Shown here: positions 1 through 8,498 of the stretch, one piece after another
How positions within the stretch are numbered: the first letter of the stretch is position 1
Layout of the letters: every line of letters begins with the position of its first letter
DNA from: Alphaproteobacteria bacterium
GTDB lineage: Bacteria; Pseudomonadota; Alphaproteobacteria; Micavibrionales; Micavibrionaceae
Length of the DNA: 46,571 nt
Reading direction: 5' to 3'
Assembly: GCA_022763065.1 (NCBI GenBank)
Contig: JALEGH010000031.1
Span: forward strand, 1 to 46,571
Program-made: the position numbers and the translations under genes
Notes under the pieces: model-generated
The model's input: the letters and a program-made list of their open reading frames with translations, nothing else
Told to the model about the DNA's origin: nothing
Databases searched by the model: none

Positions 1-3000
1 ATAGGTTAAAAATTGAAGAGGGGAAAATCACCTTTGTAGATCACCGTAAGAAGAGCGAACAAAAAATTGAAGACATCAATCTCGTCCTGAAAGCGGATAG
101 TTTGAAAGGTCCGTTTGATGTGGAAGGTTCTATCGTGTATGCGGGCCAAAAAATAGTTGTTGATGCGCAAACGGGTCGCTTGCCCAAGGCGGGTGAAGGG
201 CTTCAGCTCAATGCAAATGTAAGTATGCCGGATGTGAAGTCACAGATTTCGTTTGACGGGGTGAGCTCTATTGGGGCACCTTTTGATGTTCAGGGGCAGT
301 TGGGTGTAAAGCTTGATTCCCTATCAAAGACGGCAGCTCTTACAGGTGCCACGTTAGGTGACGGCTATGATCAGGCTTTTGCGCTGGATGGGTTGTTAAG
401 CGCGAATGAAGATCAGATTTCTTACGATAATCTGAAGCTTTCTTTAGGGAGTATGGTCGCGAATGGAAAGCTTTCCGTTCAAAATGTTAAAAGTAAAAAT
501 CCTGTACGGGTCAGTGGTGTTTTGAAGTCCTCATCTGTTTTTGATCTGGATACATTACTGGAAAAAACAAAGAACACCGGGAGCAAAGGCGGCTCAGATT
601 CCAAGGATTTAAAGCAATCAGGAAAACTGGGTGCCAAAAAGAAGGAGCTTATCCCAAATTCTTTGACGCTTCCTATGCCGATTGATGTGGGAATTAAGCT
701 CGATATGGCTGGTGTTAAACTGCAGGGAAATAAACTGGGCGGCGTATTTATTGACCTTAAAAAAACCGGTAAAGCGGCGAGTATTGATTTCAAAGTACTT
801 GAAGTGCCGGGGCAGGGAAAAATGGATGGATCGCTTTTGGTCAATTTTGCCTCTTCCTCTGCGGCGGGGCAGGCGGTTACCTATGCCGATCCATCGGCGA
901 GTTATAGCGTAAATGGACAAGTGGGACAGCTTGCAGATTTTCTCAGCGCTTTTGCGCCGAAAGGTCAAACGAATGATATTGGCAAATTATATAAGACAGC
1001 CAATTTCAATCTAAAAGGCAGTGTCAGTAACAAAGCGCTCAGTTTAAAAGACAGTGTGTTAAAGCTTGACCAGACCGTGATTGGTTTGGGTGGGAATTAT
1101 AAGCCGCGCGGCGGCATGGCCGGACGTGACCGCGCATATATTGATGTAAGTGCAGGGAATATTGATATTGACCGGATTACGGCGGCGCTGTCGGGTAAAA
1201 AGAAAGGATCGCCGGAGGTAAGTGAAGGTACTGCGACCTCTTCGGGATCCTCTCCCAAAGAAGCAGTTAAGCCATTGCAGGATTTATCTTTACCACTGGA
1301 TTTAGGGTTTGATGTGAGTGTGCAAAAGGCGCGGCTCAACCAGATGGATGTGGAAGGCATTCGCTTAACGGGTGAGCTGGTAGGCAATGCGCTCACGCTC
1401 AAAAATGCATCTGCCAATAATTTTGCCGGTGCGGCCATTGGTGTAAAAGGCAAAGTTGGTGATTTGAAATCTCTAAGTGGTCTCGATATAGATGCTTTTT
1501 TAAGAACCTCTGATGTGACCAAGTTGATGAGTGCTCTTAAAATGGATGCAAGCTCCGTTCCTACCGGGGTGAAGGATGCGAATGTTTCATTGCAGGCGAA
1601 AGGAAGTAGTGAAAAAATAGCGTTTAGCACGAATGTCAAGGCGCTTAACGGGCAAGTAGATGTGTCGGGTAATGCCAAATCTATGTTGGATAAGCCGGTT
1701 TTTAATAGTCTCGTAATTGCCGCAAAACACCCGAATATGGGCAGTGCGCTTGAGGCGATTGTAAAAAACTTTAAAGCGCCGACCTCCATGCGCCGGGCGA
1801 TTAATTTGTCAACCAAGGCGGATATGGAAGGAAAGAATTATAAGCTTTCTGATCTTAATGTAGTATTCGGGAAGAGTAAATTTGGCGGGAATTTGAATAT
1901 CAATACTGCCGGAAGCGTTCCTGTTATTCGCGGTAAAGTGCAGGCAGGGAGCATTGCACTGGATGAGTTGCTGGGGGCCGGTTCTTCCGGTGGAAAGAGT
2001 GGAGGCGGTAATAAAGGAAGCAATAAATCTTCTTCTAAAAACTCTTCAAAATCGGGTGAGCGCTGGTCGAAGACTCCTATCAATCTGGACTGGATGAACA
2101 AAATTGACCTAGATGTTGATCTGGCGGCGAATAATATTACTTATGGTAGTTGGAATTTGGAACAGCCAATAACTGATCTCAAAATTGGTGGTGGCAAGAT
2201 GAGTATTAATCAAATGAAGGCAGGTGTCTTTGGTGGCTCTATGACTCTTCAGACAAATGTAAATGCAAGCCCGGTGTCTTTGGCTCTCACATCGCAGATG
2301 AATAACATTGACCTTGAGCGCTTGGCTGGTGCTTTAAGTGGTGGTGGAAAGTTAAAAAGTGCAGGCACGGTTTCTCTTGCAATGGATGTGAATGGAACTG
2401 GCGGGAGTGCACATGCGCTTATTAATGCCTTGAACGGCAAGGCGAACCTCAATGGAACAAATGTGGTCTTAAAAGGCTTTGATCTGGCGAAAATGGCACG
2501 CGGGTTGGCGGTAGAAGAAAAACTGGCTGACTCGGTTTCTAGTTTGGTGGATGGCGCAACACGCGGCGGTGAAACAAAATTCGATACCCTCAAAGGAGAT
2601 TATAAAATTGAAAAAGGTAGCGTGAATATTGCCTCTATGGCAATGGAGGGAGACGCGGCGCTGATTAAATCAACCGGCTATGCGGATATTCCTAATTGGT
2701 TCATTAATACGGATCATGAGATTACCTTGAAGCAAGTGCCGGACCTCAAACCATTCATAGTGAAGATTAAAGGGCCGCTTGATAACCCGTCCGACACCTT
2801 TGGAAAAAATATTTTAGAGGATTATTTGGGTGAAAAGTTGCGCCGTAAAATCGGCAAGGAGTTACCGGGGTTATTAGGTGATGATGTAACAGAGAAATTA
2901 CAGAAATTTGGTATTATTCCAAAGGAACAAGCGCCAACTCCTGCGCCGGCGAATAATAATGCGGCGCCGGCACCTTCAGAGCAGCAAAAAGCTCCCGTAC

Positions 3001-3104
3001 AACAGCAAAAACAACAACCAGACACCAATCCGTTGGATCAAATCTTGCAAGATCCAAAAGGGGCAGAAGATGCCCTCAAAGGTGTTCTTGACGGGTTGTT
3101 TTAG
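1..3104 (+). CDS. AsmA-like envelope protein, 3' part only (5' end outside window)
   Basis: The frame is open from base 3 (R-L-K-I-E-E-G-K...) to the stop at 3104. The TTG at 102 in the ORF track is therefore not the real start, and the gene begins before the window. About 1,033 residues are visible. They consist of alternating beta-strand-like segments typical of AsmA/TamB-type proteins, which are inner-membrane-anchored periplasmic proteins linked to outer-membrane and lipid homeostasis. The C-terminal part (GNA.L.G.N..LKGFDLAKMARGL, then D.LKGDYKIEKGSVNI, then PDLKPFIVKIKGPLDNP) matches the AsmA C-terminal domain. Two low-complexity stretches are present: a Gly/Ser/Lys/Asn-rich linker around residues 630-650 of the ORF track, and a Gln/Pro/Ala-rich tail near the C-terminus. 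The N-terminal membrane anchor would lie outside the window. Family assignment is confident; the exact paralogue is not known. Confidence 0.85.
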   Translation, partial: RLKIEEGKITFVDHRKKSEQKIEDINLVLKADSLKGPFDVEGSIVYAGQKIVVDAQTGRLPKAGEGLQLNANVSMPDVKSQISFDGVSSIGAPFDVQGQLGVKLDSLSKTAALTGATLGDGYDQAFALDGLLSANEDQISYDNLKLSLGSMVANGKLSVQNVKSKNPVRVSGVLKSSSVFDLDTLLEKTKNTGSKGGSDSKDLKQSGKLGAKKKELIPNSLTLPMPIDVGIKLDMAGVKLQGNKLGGVFIDLKKTGKAASIDFKVLEVPGQGKMDGSLLVNFASSSAAGQAVTYADPSASYSVNGQVGQLADFLSAFAPKGQTNDIGKLYKTANFNLKGSVSNKALSLKDSVLKLDQTVIGLGGNYKPRGGMAGRDRAYIDVSAGNIDIDRITAALSGKKKGSPEVSEGTATSSGSSPKEAVKPLQDLSLPLDLGFDVSVQKARLNQMDVEGIRLTGELVGNALTLKNASANNFAGAAIGVKGKVGDLKSLSGLDIDAFLRTSDVTKLMSALKMDASSVPTGVKDANVSLQAKGSSEKIAFSTNVKALNGQVDVSGNAKSMLDKPVFNSLVIAAKHPNMGSALEAIVKNFKAPTSMRRAINLSTKADMEGKNYKLSDLNVVFGKSKFGGNLNINTAGSVPVIRGKVQAGSIALDELLGAGSSGGKSGGGNKGSNKSSSKNSSKSGERWSKTPINLDWMNKIDLDVDLAANNITYGSWNLEQPITDLKIGGGKMSINQMKAGVFGGSMTLQTNVNASPVSLALTSQMNNIDLERLAGALSGGGKLKSAGTVSLAMDVNGTGGSAHALINALNGKANLNGTNVVLKGFDLAKMARGLAVEEKLADSVSSLVDGATRGGETKFDTLKGDYKIEKGSVNIASMAMEGDAALIKSTGYADIPNWFINTDHEITLKQVPDLKPFIVKIKGPLDNPSDTFGKNILEDYLGEKLRRKIGKELPGLLGDDVTEKLQKFGIIPKEQAPTPAPANNNAAPAPSEQQKAPVQQQKQQPDTNPLDQILQDPKGAEDALKGVLDGLF

Positions 3105-3105
3105 G

Positions 3106-3138
3106 TTTATGTTTTATTCAGGTGGAACAAAACATAAA
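3106..3138. terminator. AT-rich inverted repeat between convergent genes
   Basis: TTTATGTTTT (3106-3115) and its exact complement AAAACATAAA (3129-3138) flank a 13-base loop, just after the AsmA-like stop. It overlaps the last codons of the convergent RHH gene. It could act as a weak two-way terminator, but the stem has little GC and no clear U-run, so this is only a suggestion. Confidence 0.3.
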
Positions 3139-3379
3139 GCCGGATAGCGCTCGAAAGGTTGGTAGAGCGCATCTCATCAATTTCACTGACTAGTTGATTG
3201 ATAGATTTGTTTTGTGCCTTGGCCTGCTTTCCTAATAGTACCCAGAATGGCTCTTCCATTGATACACTCGTTTGATGTCCGGCGATACGAACGGAGCGTT
3301 TGACAACGGGCGCAGAGAGCATTTTGACGAGTTCGTCTTCTACTCCTTGGGCTTGATCATTTCCAGTGGGTTCACCCAT
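3107..3379 (-). CDS. Ribbon-helix-helix domain protein (RHH_4-like), overlaps fumC
   Basis: This 90-residue protein contains [20 protein letters not shown] followed by INQLVSEID, the pattern of the alphaproteobacterial RHH_4 family (PF13467-like). That family has a short beta strand and two helices expected to dimerise and bind DNA. In many alphaproteobacteria such a gene lies immediately downstream of fumC, as here. The ATG at 3379 lies inside the last codons of fumC (40-base overlap). It has a good ribosome site, GGAGG about 10 bases upstream, which supports this start over the internal ATG at 3322, which lacks a well-spaced site. Translational coupling with fumC is likely. The DNA target and role are unknown. 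Confidence 0.8.
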   Translation of the reverse strand: MGEPTGNDQAQGVEDELVKMLSAPVVKRSVRIAGHQTSVSMEEPFWVLLGKQAKAQNKSINQLVSEIDEMRSTNLSSAIRLYVLFHLNKT

Positions 3380-4752
3380 TGGTCAAATTCCTCCGCGCTA
3401 AGCAGCCCCAATTTTACGCCAGCTTCTTTGAGGGAAGTCCCTTCTTTATAGGCCGTCTTGGCAATTTTTGCAGCGTTGTCATACCCAATATGCGGATTGA
3501 GCGCGGTGACCAGCATCAAGGAGTTTTCCATCAGTTCGGTGATACGTTTTTCATTGGCTTCAATCCCTTCCACACAATTTTTAACAAAGCTGTTACAGCT
3601 ATCTGCGAGTAGCTCAATAGACTGCAAAACATTGTAGATAATAACAGGTTTAAAGACATTGAGCTCAAAATGCCCCTGACTGCCCGCTACCGTCACGGCG
3701 GTGTGATTACCCATCACTTGCGCACAAACCATGGTCAGCGCTTCGCATTGTGTAGGGTTCACTTTACCGGGCATGATAGATGATCCTGGTTCGTTGGCGG
3801 GCAAAATAATTTCTCCAATACCGGAACGCGGACCCGAACCAAGTAGACGGATATCATTGGCAATTTTCATGAGGGAAGTTGCCAGTACGTTTAGTGCTCC
3901 AGAAAGCTCGACCATCGCGTCATGTGCGGCGAGCGCTTCAAATTTATTTTGCGCTGTTTCAAATTCAAGTTCGGTAATTTTTGATACTTCTTCGGCAAAT
4001 TTTTCGGCAAAACCAACACGGCAATTGATACCTGTTCCCACAGCCGTGCCCCCTTGTGCCAGTTGCATAAGGCGCGGGAGCGTCGCTTCCAGACGTGCCA
4101 GCCCATATTCAATTTGCTTGGCGTAGCCAGAGAATTCCTGACCCAATGTTAGCGGTGTTGCGTCTTGCAAATGCGTGCGCCCATTCTTAACGATGTTGGC
4201 AAAGTCTGTTGATTTTTGATCGAGCGCAGTGTGTAAATTCTCAAGTGCAGGCATTAAACGGTGGTGAAGTTCTTCTGCGGCGGCGATATGCATGACGGTG
4301 GGGAAAGTGTCGTTAGAAGATTGCCCCATATTGACATGATCATTGGGATGAACGGGATCTTTTCCACCGCGCGTGTTGATGAGCATTTCATTGGCGCGGC
4401 CTGCAATGACTTCATTGGCGTTCATGTTGCTTTGTGTGCCGGAGCCTGTTTGCCAAACGGCCAAGGGAAACTCACCGGCCAAAGTGCCGTTTATGACCTC
4501 ATCGGCGGCTTGTGTCATCGCCTCGCCCAATTTTTTATCCAGCCCCCCAAGCGACATATTGGTCAGCGCGGCAGCTTTCTTTTGAATGCCAAGCGCCCGC
4601 ACGAGAGAAGGAGGCATTTTTTCCGTACCGATATCAAAGTTCTTGAGGGAGCGCTGCGTCTGTGCGCCCCAATAGGCATTTGCCGGAACCTCTATCTCGC
4701 CAATGGAGTCTGTTTCAATGCGTATATCATTTTTAGGGGCCGTGTTTGTCAT
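3340..4752 (-). CDS. fumC: Class II fumarate hydratase
   Basis: This gene encodes a 470-residue class II (iron-independent, oxygen-stable) fumarase, which interconverts fumarate and malate in the TCA cycle. The superfamily signature [15 protein letters not shown] is present and carries the catalytic serine loop. The [12 protein letters not shown] segment holds the active-site histidine region, and the N-terminus ([20 protein letters not shown]) is typical. Length matches the family. Its start is ATG at 4752, with about 100 bases of upstream sequence before the next gene in the same direction. The downstream RHH gene overlaps its 3' end and is probably co-translated. No missing active-site element was noticed. 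Confidence 0.97.
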   Translation of the reverse strand: MTNTAPKNDIRIETDSIGEIEVPANAYWGAQTQRSLKNFDIGTEKMPPSLVRALGIQKKAAALTNMSLGGLDKKLGEAMTQAADEVINGTLAGEFPLAVWQTGSGTQSNMNANEVIAGRANEMLINTRGGKDPVHPNDHVNMGQSSNDTFPTVMHIAAAEELHHRLMPALENLHTALDQKSTDFANIVKNGRTHLQDATPLTLGQEFSGYAKQIEYGLARLEATLPRLMQLAQGGTAVGTGINCRVGFAEKFAEEVSKITELEFETAQNKFEALAAHDAMVELSGALNVLATSLMKIANDIRLLGSGPRSGIGEIILPANEPGSSIMPGKVNPTQCEALTMVCAQVMGNHTAVTVAGSQGHFELNVFKPVIIYNVLQSIELLADSCNSFVKNCVEGIEANEKRITELMENSLMLVTALNPHIGYDNAAKIAKTAYKEGTSLKEAGVKLGLLSAEEFDQWVNPLEMIKPKE

Positions 4753-4849
4753 CTGATATTCCTTTTAATTGCGGACATACATAAATAAACACCAATGGCA
4801 TGAGGGAATAAAGGAAATATTCGCAGCTATTCGTGTTTATTAGCGGTTT

Positions 4850-5416
4850 TTAAGCTAAATCATGCACGGTGACTTTGGGCCAAAGCTTCCACCACTCCTT
4901 TTCCTTCATGCGTGTTTGGTAGTCATGGAGTTTTTGTGGTTTTTGCTTAGCGTTCGACGTGGCGTGACACTGAAAATTTAACAGGTCATCAACACCAAGC
5001 GGTGCAATCAAAGATAACGTATTCTCATCGTTTAAACATACGCCGACAGGTGTAACGGTTTCACACCAGTTCTCAAGTGCTTCTTCGATATTTTTATATG
5101 GAGCTTCATTGTTCTTGAGGTGCATACGCGCCTGATTTTTAACCGACCACGGGTAATTAGGAGCAAGGGCGAATAGCGCCTGTTCTGCGTCTTTCTCGTT
5201 TTCTTCGTTTAGGTTGTCGGGATCAAAATAAATCACATCAACATCGTTGAGTGGAGTCATGTCTTTATGGTCATGCATCACATCCCAAATATAGTTGCGT
5301 ACAAAACCTGCGGCGATCCAGCAATTTGGCAGGTCCAATGAGTGTACGGCGCGCAGGGCGTTCATATGAAAGGGGGAGGCTTGGATGATCTTCAGGATGT
5401 CAAACTTTGTAAACAT
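4850..5416 (-). CDS. Nucleotidyltransferase-like protein (NTP_transf_6 / DUF925 type)
   Basis: This 188-residue protein has WIAAGFVRNYIWDVMHDH (about residues 35-52) and then LNDVDVIYFDPDN. That is the helix plus acidic D-x-D pattern of the PF06042-type nucleotidyltransferase-like family. Members are small cytoplasmic proteins predicted to transfer nucleotides; most have no assigned substrate. The C-terminal half (FQCHATSNAKQKPQKLHDYQ, then KEWWKLWPKV) agrees with family endings. It is transcribed in the same direction as fumC and starts with ATG at 5416. Family level is fairly sure, function unknown. Confidence 0.75.
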   Translation of the reverse strand: MFTKFDILKIIQASPFHMNALRAVHSLDLPNCWIAAGFVRNYIWDVMHDHKDMTPLNDVDVIYFDPDNLNEENEKDAEQALFALAPNYPWSVKNQARMHLKNNEAPYKNIEEALENWCETVTPVGVCLNDENTLSLIAPLGVDDLLNFQCHATSNAKQKPQKLHDYQTRMKEKEWWKLWPKVTVHDLA

Positions 5417-5528
5417 TATAGAAGAGATTAACTCAGAAAACTAAACTATATCAATGGGTTGTTTTTTATGTTGCGATATTTCTATTCATTATGTTAAATC
5501 AAGGTTGAATTTGAAGAGGTTTTAAGCG

Positions 5529-6218
5529 ATGTCCCAAAGGCTTGGAAATGTGACACCAATATTTCGTCGTTATGCAACTGTTGCAGTGGTTTTGTGCTCT
5601 GTTTTTGCGGGGGCGTGTTACGATTCCGCTTATGCTGGTGGTTCGTCATATCAACATGATCAAAGTGGGGGATTGTTATCAGGTACTTCTGATAAGGGGG
5701 GCATGCAGGGGTTATCAGGTGCTGTGACAAAGTACATTATTGGACAGGACAAATATGCAACAGAATATAGCATTCGTCCCATCATGCTAAATTTGGCAAA
5801 AGAGTTGAAAAATAATATCGGAACATTTCAAGGCCTGTATTTATCAGGAGATAATGAGGGGATTTTGGAGTTTTTAGAAGAAAAAATATCCAATAGTTTG
5901 CCGGAGGGGCTTAAAACCACTCAAGGACAAGTGAATACGAATACCCAAATAATTGGAAAGGCTCTTTTGGAGGTGATGGAAAGTGGGCAGATTAGTGATT
6001 CAAAGGTTACACCTGAGCAAATAGCAGCGCTCTTAACGCCAAAAGTTAAGGCTATTGCGACTGCTTTGGGAAAAGCACCTGTGGCGTCTGGTGCGGCGCC
6101 TTCCTCATCAAGATTAGAAGGGTTCGCAGCGCCTGACTTGCGTGCTCCTGGTCGTTCCTTATTGGACCAGCTGGGCAATGAGGGAAAAGAGGTTCAGATA
6201 TTCAAACCTGATTCCTGA
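5529..6218 (+). CDS. Hypothetical secreted protein
   Basis: I do not recognise this 229-residue protein. The N-terminus has basic residues, a hydrophobic stretch (ATVAVVLCSVFAGAC) and a likely signal peptidase I site at SAYA-GG, so export to the periplasm or outside is expected. The C at the end of VFAGAC is not in a good lipobox. The mature part starts Gly/Ser-rich and becomes helical with many Leu/Lys/Glu residues (ILEFLEEKISNSLPEGLK). It ends with an Ala/Ser/Pro-rich stretch. The start ATG at 5529 is preceded by GAAGAGGTTTTAAGCG, giving AGAGG as ribosome site. It converges on purK with an 8-base gap. Lineage-specific gene likely. Confidence 0.7.
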   Translation: MSQRLGNVTPIFRRYATVAVVLCSVFAGACYDSAYAGGSSYQHDQSGGLLSGTSDKGGMQGLSGAVTKYIIGQDKYATEYSIRPIMLNLAKELKNNIGTFQGLYLSGDNEGILEFLEEKISNSLPEGLKTTQGQVNTNTQIIGKALLEVMESGQISDSKVTPEQIAALLTPKVKAIATALGKAPVASGAAPSSSRLEGFAAPDLRAPGRSLLDQLGNEGKEVQIFKPDS

Positions 6219-6226
6219 GGTTGTTT

Positions 6227-7285
6227 TTATTTCAAAATTGTCACGTGGCCCATTTTGCGACCCGGACGTACTTCTGCTTTGCCGTAGAGGTGGATATGCG
6301 CCTTTTCCATTTCCAAATACGCGCCCAAATCATGCACATCATCTCCGATGAGGTTAATCATTTCTGCGTCACTATGTGCGACTGTAGAGCCAACAGGAAG
6401 ACCGCAAACGGCCCGTACATGATTTTCAAACTGGGAAGTATGACAGGCATCTATGGTCCAATGGCCGCTATTATGCGGGCGCGGGGCAATTTCATTGGCG
6501 ATTAGTGTGCCGTCTTTTGTTACGAAAAGTTCAAGTGCCAATACGCCAACCAAATCAATCGCCTCAGCCAGATGATGTGCCATATCGGATGCAGTGGATA
6601 AAACCTCATTTGATACAGGAGCGGGGGCAATGGTGCGGTCCAAAATATGATTTTTATGCTCATTTTGAACGGCGACATAAGCGCTGGACTGTCCCATAAG
6701 ATCACGGGCAATCACAACCGAAATTTCCAAATCAAAATCAATTATGCCTTCTATAACAGCTTCTTCAGTTTTGAGCTTCTCCCAACTTTGATAGATATTA
6801 TCTTTAAGCTTATGAAATATTTGACCTTTCCCATCATAACCGAAACGGGCCGTTTTAATGATGCATGCATCCGCTTGCCACTCCTTTAGAGTTTTGGCGA
6901 TATCTTCGGGAGCGTGACAAGGTGCCCAAGGGGCGGTTTTAATCCCGATATCATTTAAAAAACTCTTTTCTTTCAAACGGTTTTGAGAAACTTCTAAAAG
7001 ATTTCTACCCGGGTAAACAGGTTTAAGTTCCTCCAAAAATTCAATTGTTTCCAAGGGAATATTCTCAAATTCATAAGTAATTACATCAACGTTTTGAGCA
7101 AAAGCTTTTAAAGCCTTGTGATCATTATATTCTGCTTGAGTGAAGTAAGAGGTGACGAGGGAGGCAGGGCATCCGGTTTCCGGACAAAATATATGGGTTT
7201 TGATCCCGAGTTGGGCAGCAGCCATCGCACTCATGCGGCCCAGCTGCCCGCCGCCTAAAATGCCTAATGTTTTTGCGATCACCAT
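6227..7285 (-). CDS. purK: 5-(carboxyamino)imidazole ribonucleotide synthase
   Basis: PurK is an ATP-grasp enzyme that carboxylates AIR with bicarbonate to give N5-CAIR in purine synthesis. The dinucleotide-like loop ILGGGQLGRM lies at the N-terminus. ATP-grasp elements follow (IIKTARFGYDGKGQ, then VIEGIIDFDLEISVVIARD), then the metal-binding region (LALELFVTKDGTLIANEIAPRPHNSGHWT). Length of about 352 residues fits. I place the start at ATG 7285 rather than the track's TTG at 7309. The protein then begins MVIAKTLGILGGGQLG as in the family, and an AGAGGAG sequence lies 12 bases upstream. Its partner purE lies upstream on the same strand, but a small ORF on the other strand sits between them. 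Confidence 0.95.
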   Translation of the reverse strand: MVIAKTLGILGGGQLGRMSAMAAAQLGIKTHIFCPETGCPASLVTSYFTQAEYNDHKALKAFAQNVDVITYEFENIPLETIEFLEELKPVYPGRNLLEVSQNRLKEKSFLNDIGIKTAPWAPCHAPEDIAKTLKEWQADACIIKTARFGYDGKGQIFHKLKDNIYQSWEKLKTEEAVIEGIIDFDLEISVVIARDLMGQSSAYVAVQNEHKNHILDRTIAPAPVSNEVLSTASDMAHHLAEAIDLVGVLALELFVTKDGTLIANEIAPRPHNSGHWTIDACHTSQFENHVRAVCGLPVGSTVAHSDAEMINLIGDDVHDLGAYLEMEKAHIHLYGKAEVRPGRKMGHVTILK

Positions 7286-7435
7286 AGTCTTAAAAGTCTC
7301 CTCTAACAAACTGATCTTGTTTGTATAACGCCTACCCTAAAATGTCACGAGGGAAGTAGGGAGAATTATTTCGTTGACATAACCTTTTGGGTATGTGAAA
7401 GGTGGCTCTTAATTCAAGCTTGAGGGATATAAGAG

Positions 7436-7636
7436 ATGAAGCAGATAACAAAATTAAAAATAGCTTTTGGAGTGGCGGTTGCTGGCGTTGTTGCGGCAGT
7501 GGTAGGATATTCAGCAGGTGATATGTCGATGATGTGGGGTAGCATTGCTGTTGCATCCGTTGGCGGTATAACCTCTGGAGTTATCTTTGAGAGAATGTTG
7601 CGAAAGATGGGACGAAATCTTAAGCATTTAAGCTAA
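7436..7636 (+). CDS. Small two-helix membrane protein, unknown
   Basis: This is a 66-residue ORF with a basic N-terminus (MKQITKLK) and two hydrophobic stretches (IAFGVAVAGVVAAVVGYSA and MMWGSIAVASVGGITSGVIF) joined by a short Gly/Asp/Met loop. It ends in a strongly basic tail (ERMLRKMGRNLKHLS), the expected layout of a small inner-membrane protein with both ends inside. A GAGGGATATAAGAG sequence upstream offers a ribosome site. It lies on the strand opposite to purK and purE, in the gap between them, and ends 10 bases before the purE stop. No family recognised. The composition and ribosome site favour a real gene, but it is short enough to leave doubt. Confidence 0.55.
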   Translation: MKQITKLKIAFGVAVAGVVAAVVGYSAGDMSMMWGSIAVASVGGITSGVIFERMLRKMGRNLKHLS

Positions 7637-7646
7637 TCGTTCCTAT

Positions 7647-8135
7647 CTAGGAAGGCTCTTCCTTCACGCTCTTGCTTTGTTTGGCGCGGAAAGTTTCCAA
7701 GCGCTGCATAATTTCTTTATCATGCGTGCCTAAAATGGAGGCAGCAAGAAGTCCAGCGTTTTTGGCACCGGCCTTACCAATGGCCAACGTTCCCACAGGC
7801 ACGCCGCCGGGCATTTGTGCGATAGAAAGCAGACTGTCCATGCCTTTAAGCGCTTTACTTTCAACCGGCACGCCCAAAACCGGCAGCGGTGTGAGACTTG
7901 CTACCATACCGGGAAGGTGAGCAGCCCCTCCCGCGCCTGCAATAATGACTTTTAGCCCCTTGTCTTTCGCGCCTTTGGCATATTCGACCATGCGGTCCGG
8001 CGTGCGGTGGGCGGAGACGATTTTTGCTTCATGAGGGATTTGAAGCTGATCCAGAATATCTGTGGCTTCTTTCATGGTGTCCCAATCTGACTGGGAGCCT
8101 ATAATCACGCCAACAAGAGGAGAAGAACTGTTCAT
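7647..8135 (-). CDS. purE: N5-carboxyaminoimidazole ribonucleotide mutase (class I PurE)
   Basis: PurE moves the carboxyl group of N5-CAIR (the PurK product) to carbon 4 to give CAIR. At 162 residues it has the class I length. The active-site loop GSQSDWDTM lies at the N-terminus, followed by [10 protein letters not shown] with the catalytic-histidine motif and [14 protein letters not shown]. The nucleotide-binding segment [29 protein letters not shown] closes the core. It follows the DUF465 gene with a gap of only 5 bases, so the two are almost surely co-transcribed. A Lys/Ser/Glu tail at the C-terminus is not part of the conserved fold. Confidence 0.96.
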   Translation of the reverse strand: MNSSSPLVGVIIGSQSDWDTMKEATDILDQLQIPHEAKIVSAHRTPDRMVEYAKGAKDKGLKVIIAGAGGAAHLPGMVASLTPLPVLGVPVESKALKGMDSLLSIAQMPGGVPVGTLAIGKAGAKNAGLLAASILGTHDKEIMQRLETFRAKQSKSVKEEPS

Positions 8136-8140
8136 ATTAT

Positions 8141-8341
8141 CTATGCAATGATGTCGGGGAGGATATCGCTTTTAATGCGTTGAATGTGGTCTTTAAGGGA
8201 AAGTTTTTTCTTTTGTAGTCGTTTGAGCTGCAGGAAATCAACGGGCGGCGTGTTGCGCAGGCGCTCGATCACATCGTCGAGGTCTTTATGCTCCCGCTCA
8301 AGCTCAATCAGCTTTTCTTCTAGCTCGTCAATATCTTCCAT
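8141..8341 (-). CDS. DUF465 (YdcH-type) small coiled-coil protein
   Basis: This 66-residue, highly charged, helical protein has a heptad-like pattern ([23 protein letters not shown], then [21 protein letters not shown]). This fits the DUF465/YdcH family: short antiparallel helical hairpins of unknown role found throughout Proteobacteria. An [13 protein letters not shown] segment near the C-terminus is the family's usual signature. It precedes purE by 5 bases on the same strand, an arrangement common in alphaproteobacteria, so it probably shares the purE promoter. Confidence 0.85.
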   Translation of the reverse strand: MEDIDELEEKLIELEREHKDLDDVIERLRNTPPVDFLQLKRLQKKKLSLKDHIQRIKSDILPDIIA

Positions 8342-8498
8342 TACTGTATGAGAACTTAACCTTAAGTTATTAGGATATATAGTATATCAGAAGTTTTGTA
8401 TTTTTGGTAGAAAAGAATCGAGATGCATATTTTTCTTTTGTGGCGGGACGTTATATCGGGTAAAAGAGTGAGAAATTGAAGCAAGGACGGCGAGCGAA

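Noticed and set aside
1097-1816. Long ORF of 239 residues on the minus strand inside the AsmA-like gene
   Set aside because: It is a shadow: no recognisable domain, no good ribosome site, and the plus strand has a clear family match.
7374-7402. Promoter for the small membrane ORF at 7436 starting with TTGACA
   Set aside because: TTGACA is perfect, but no acceptable -10 box lies 16-18 bases later, so I do not call it.
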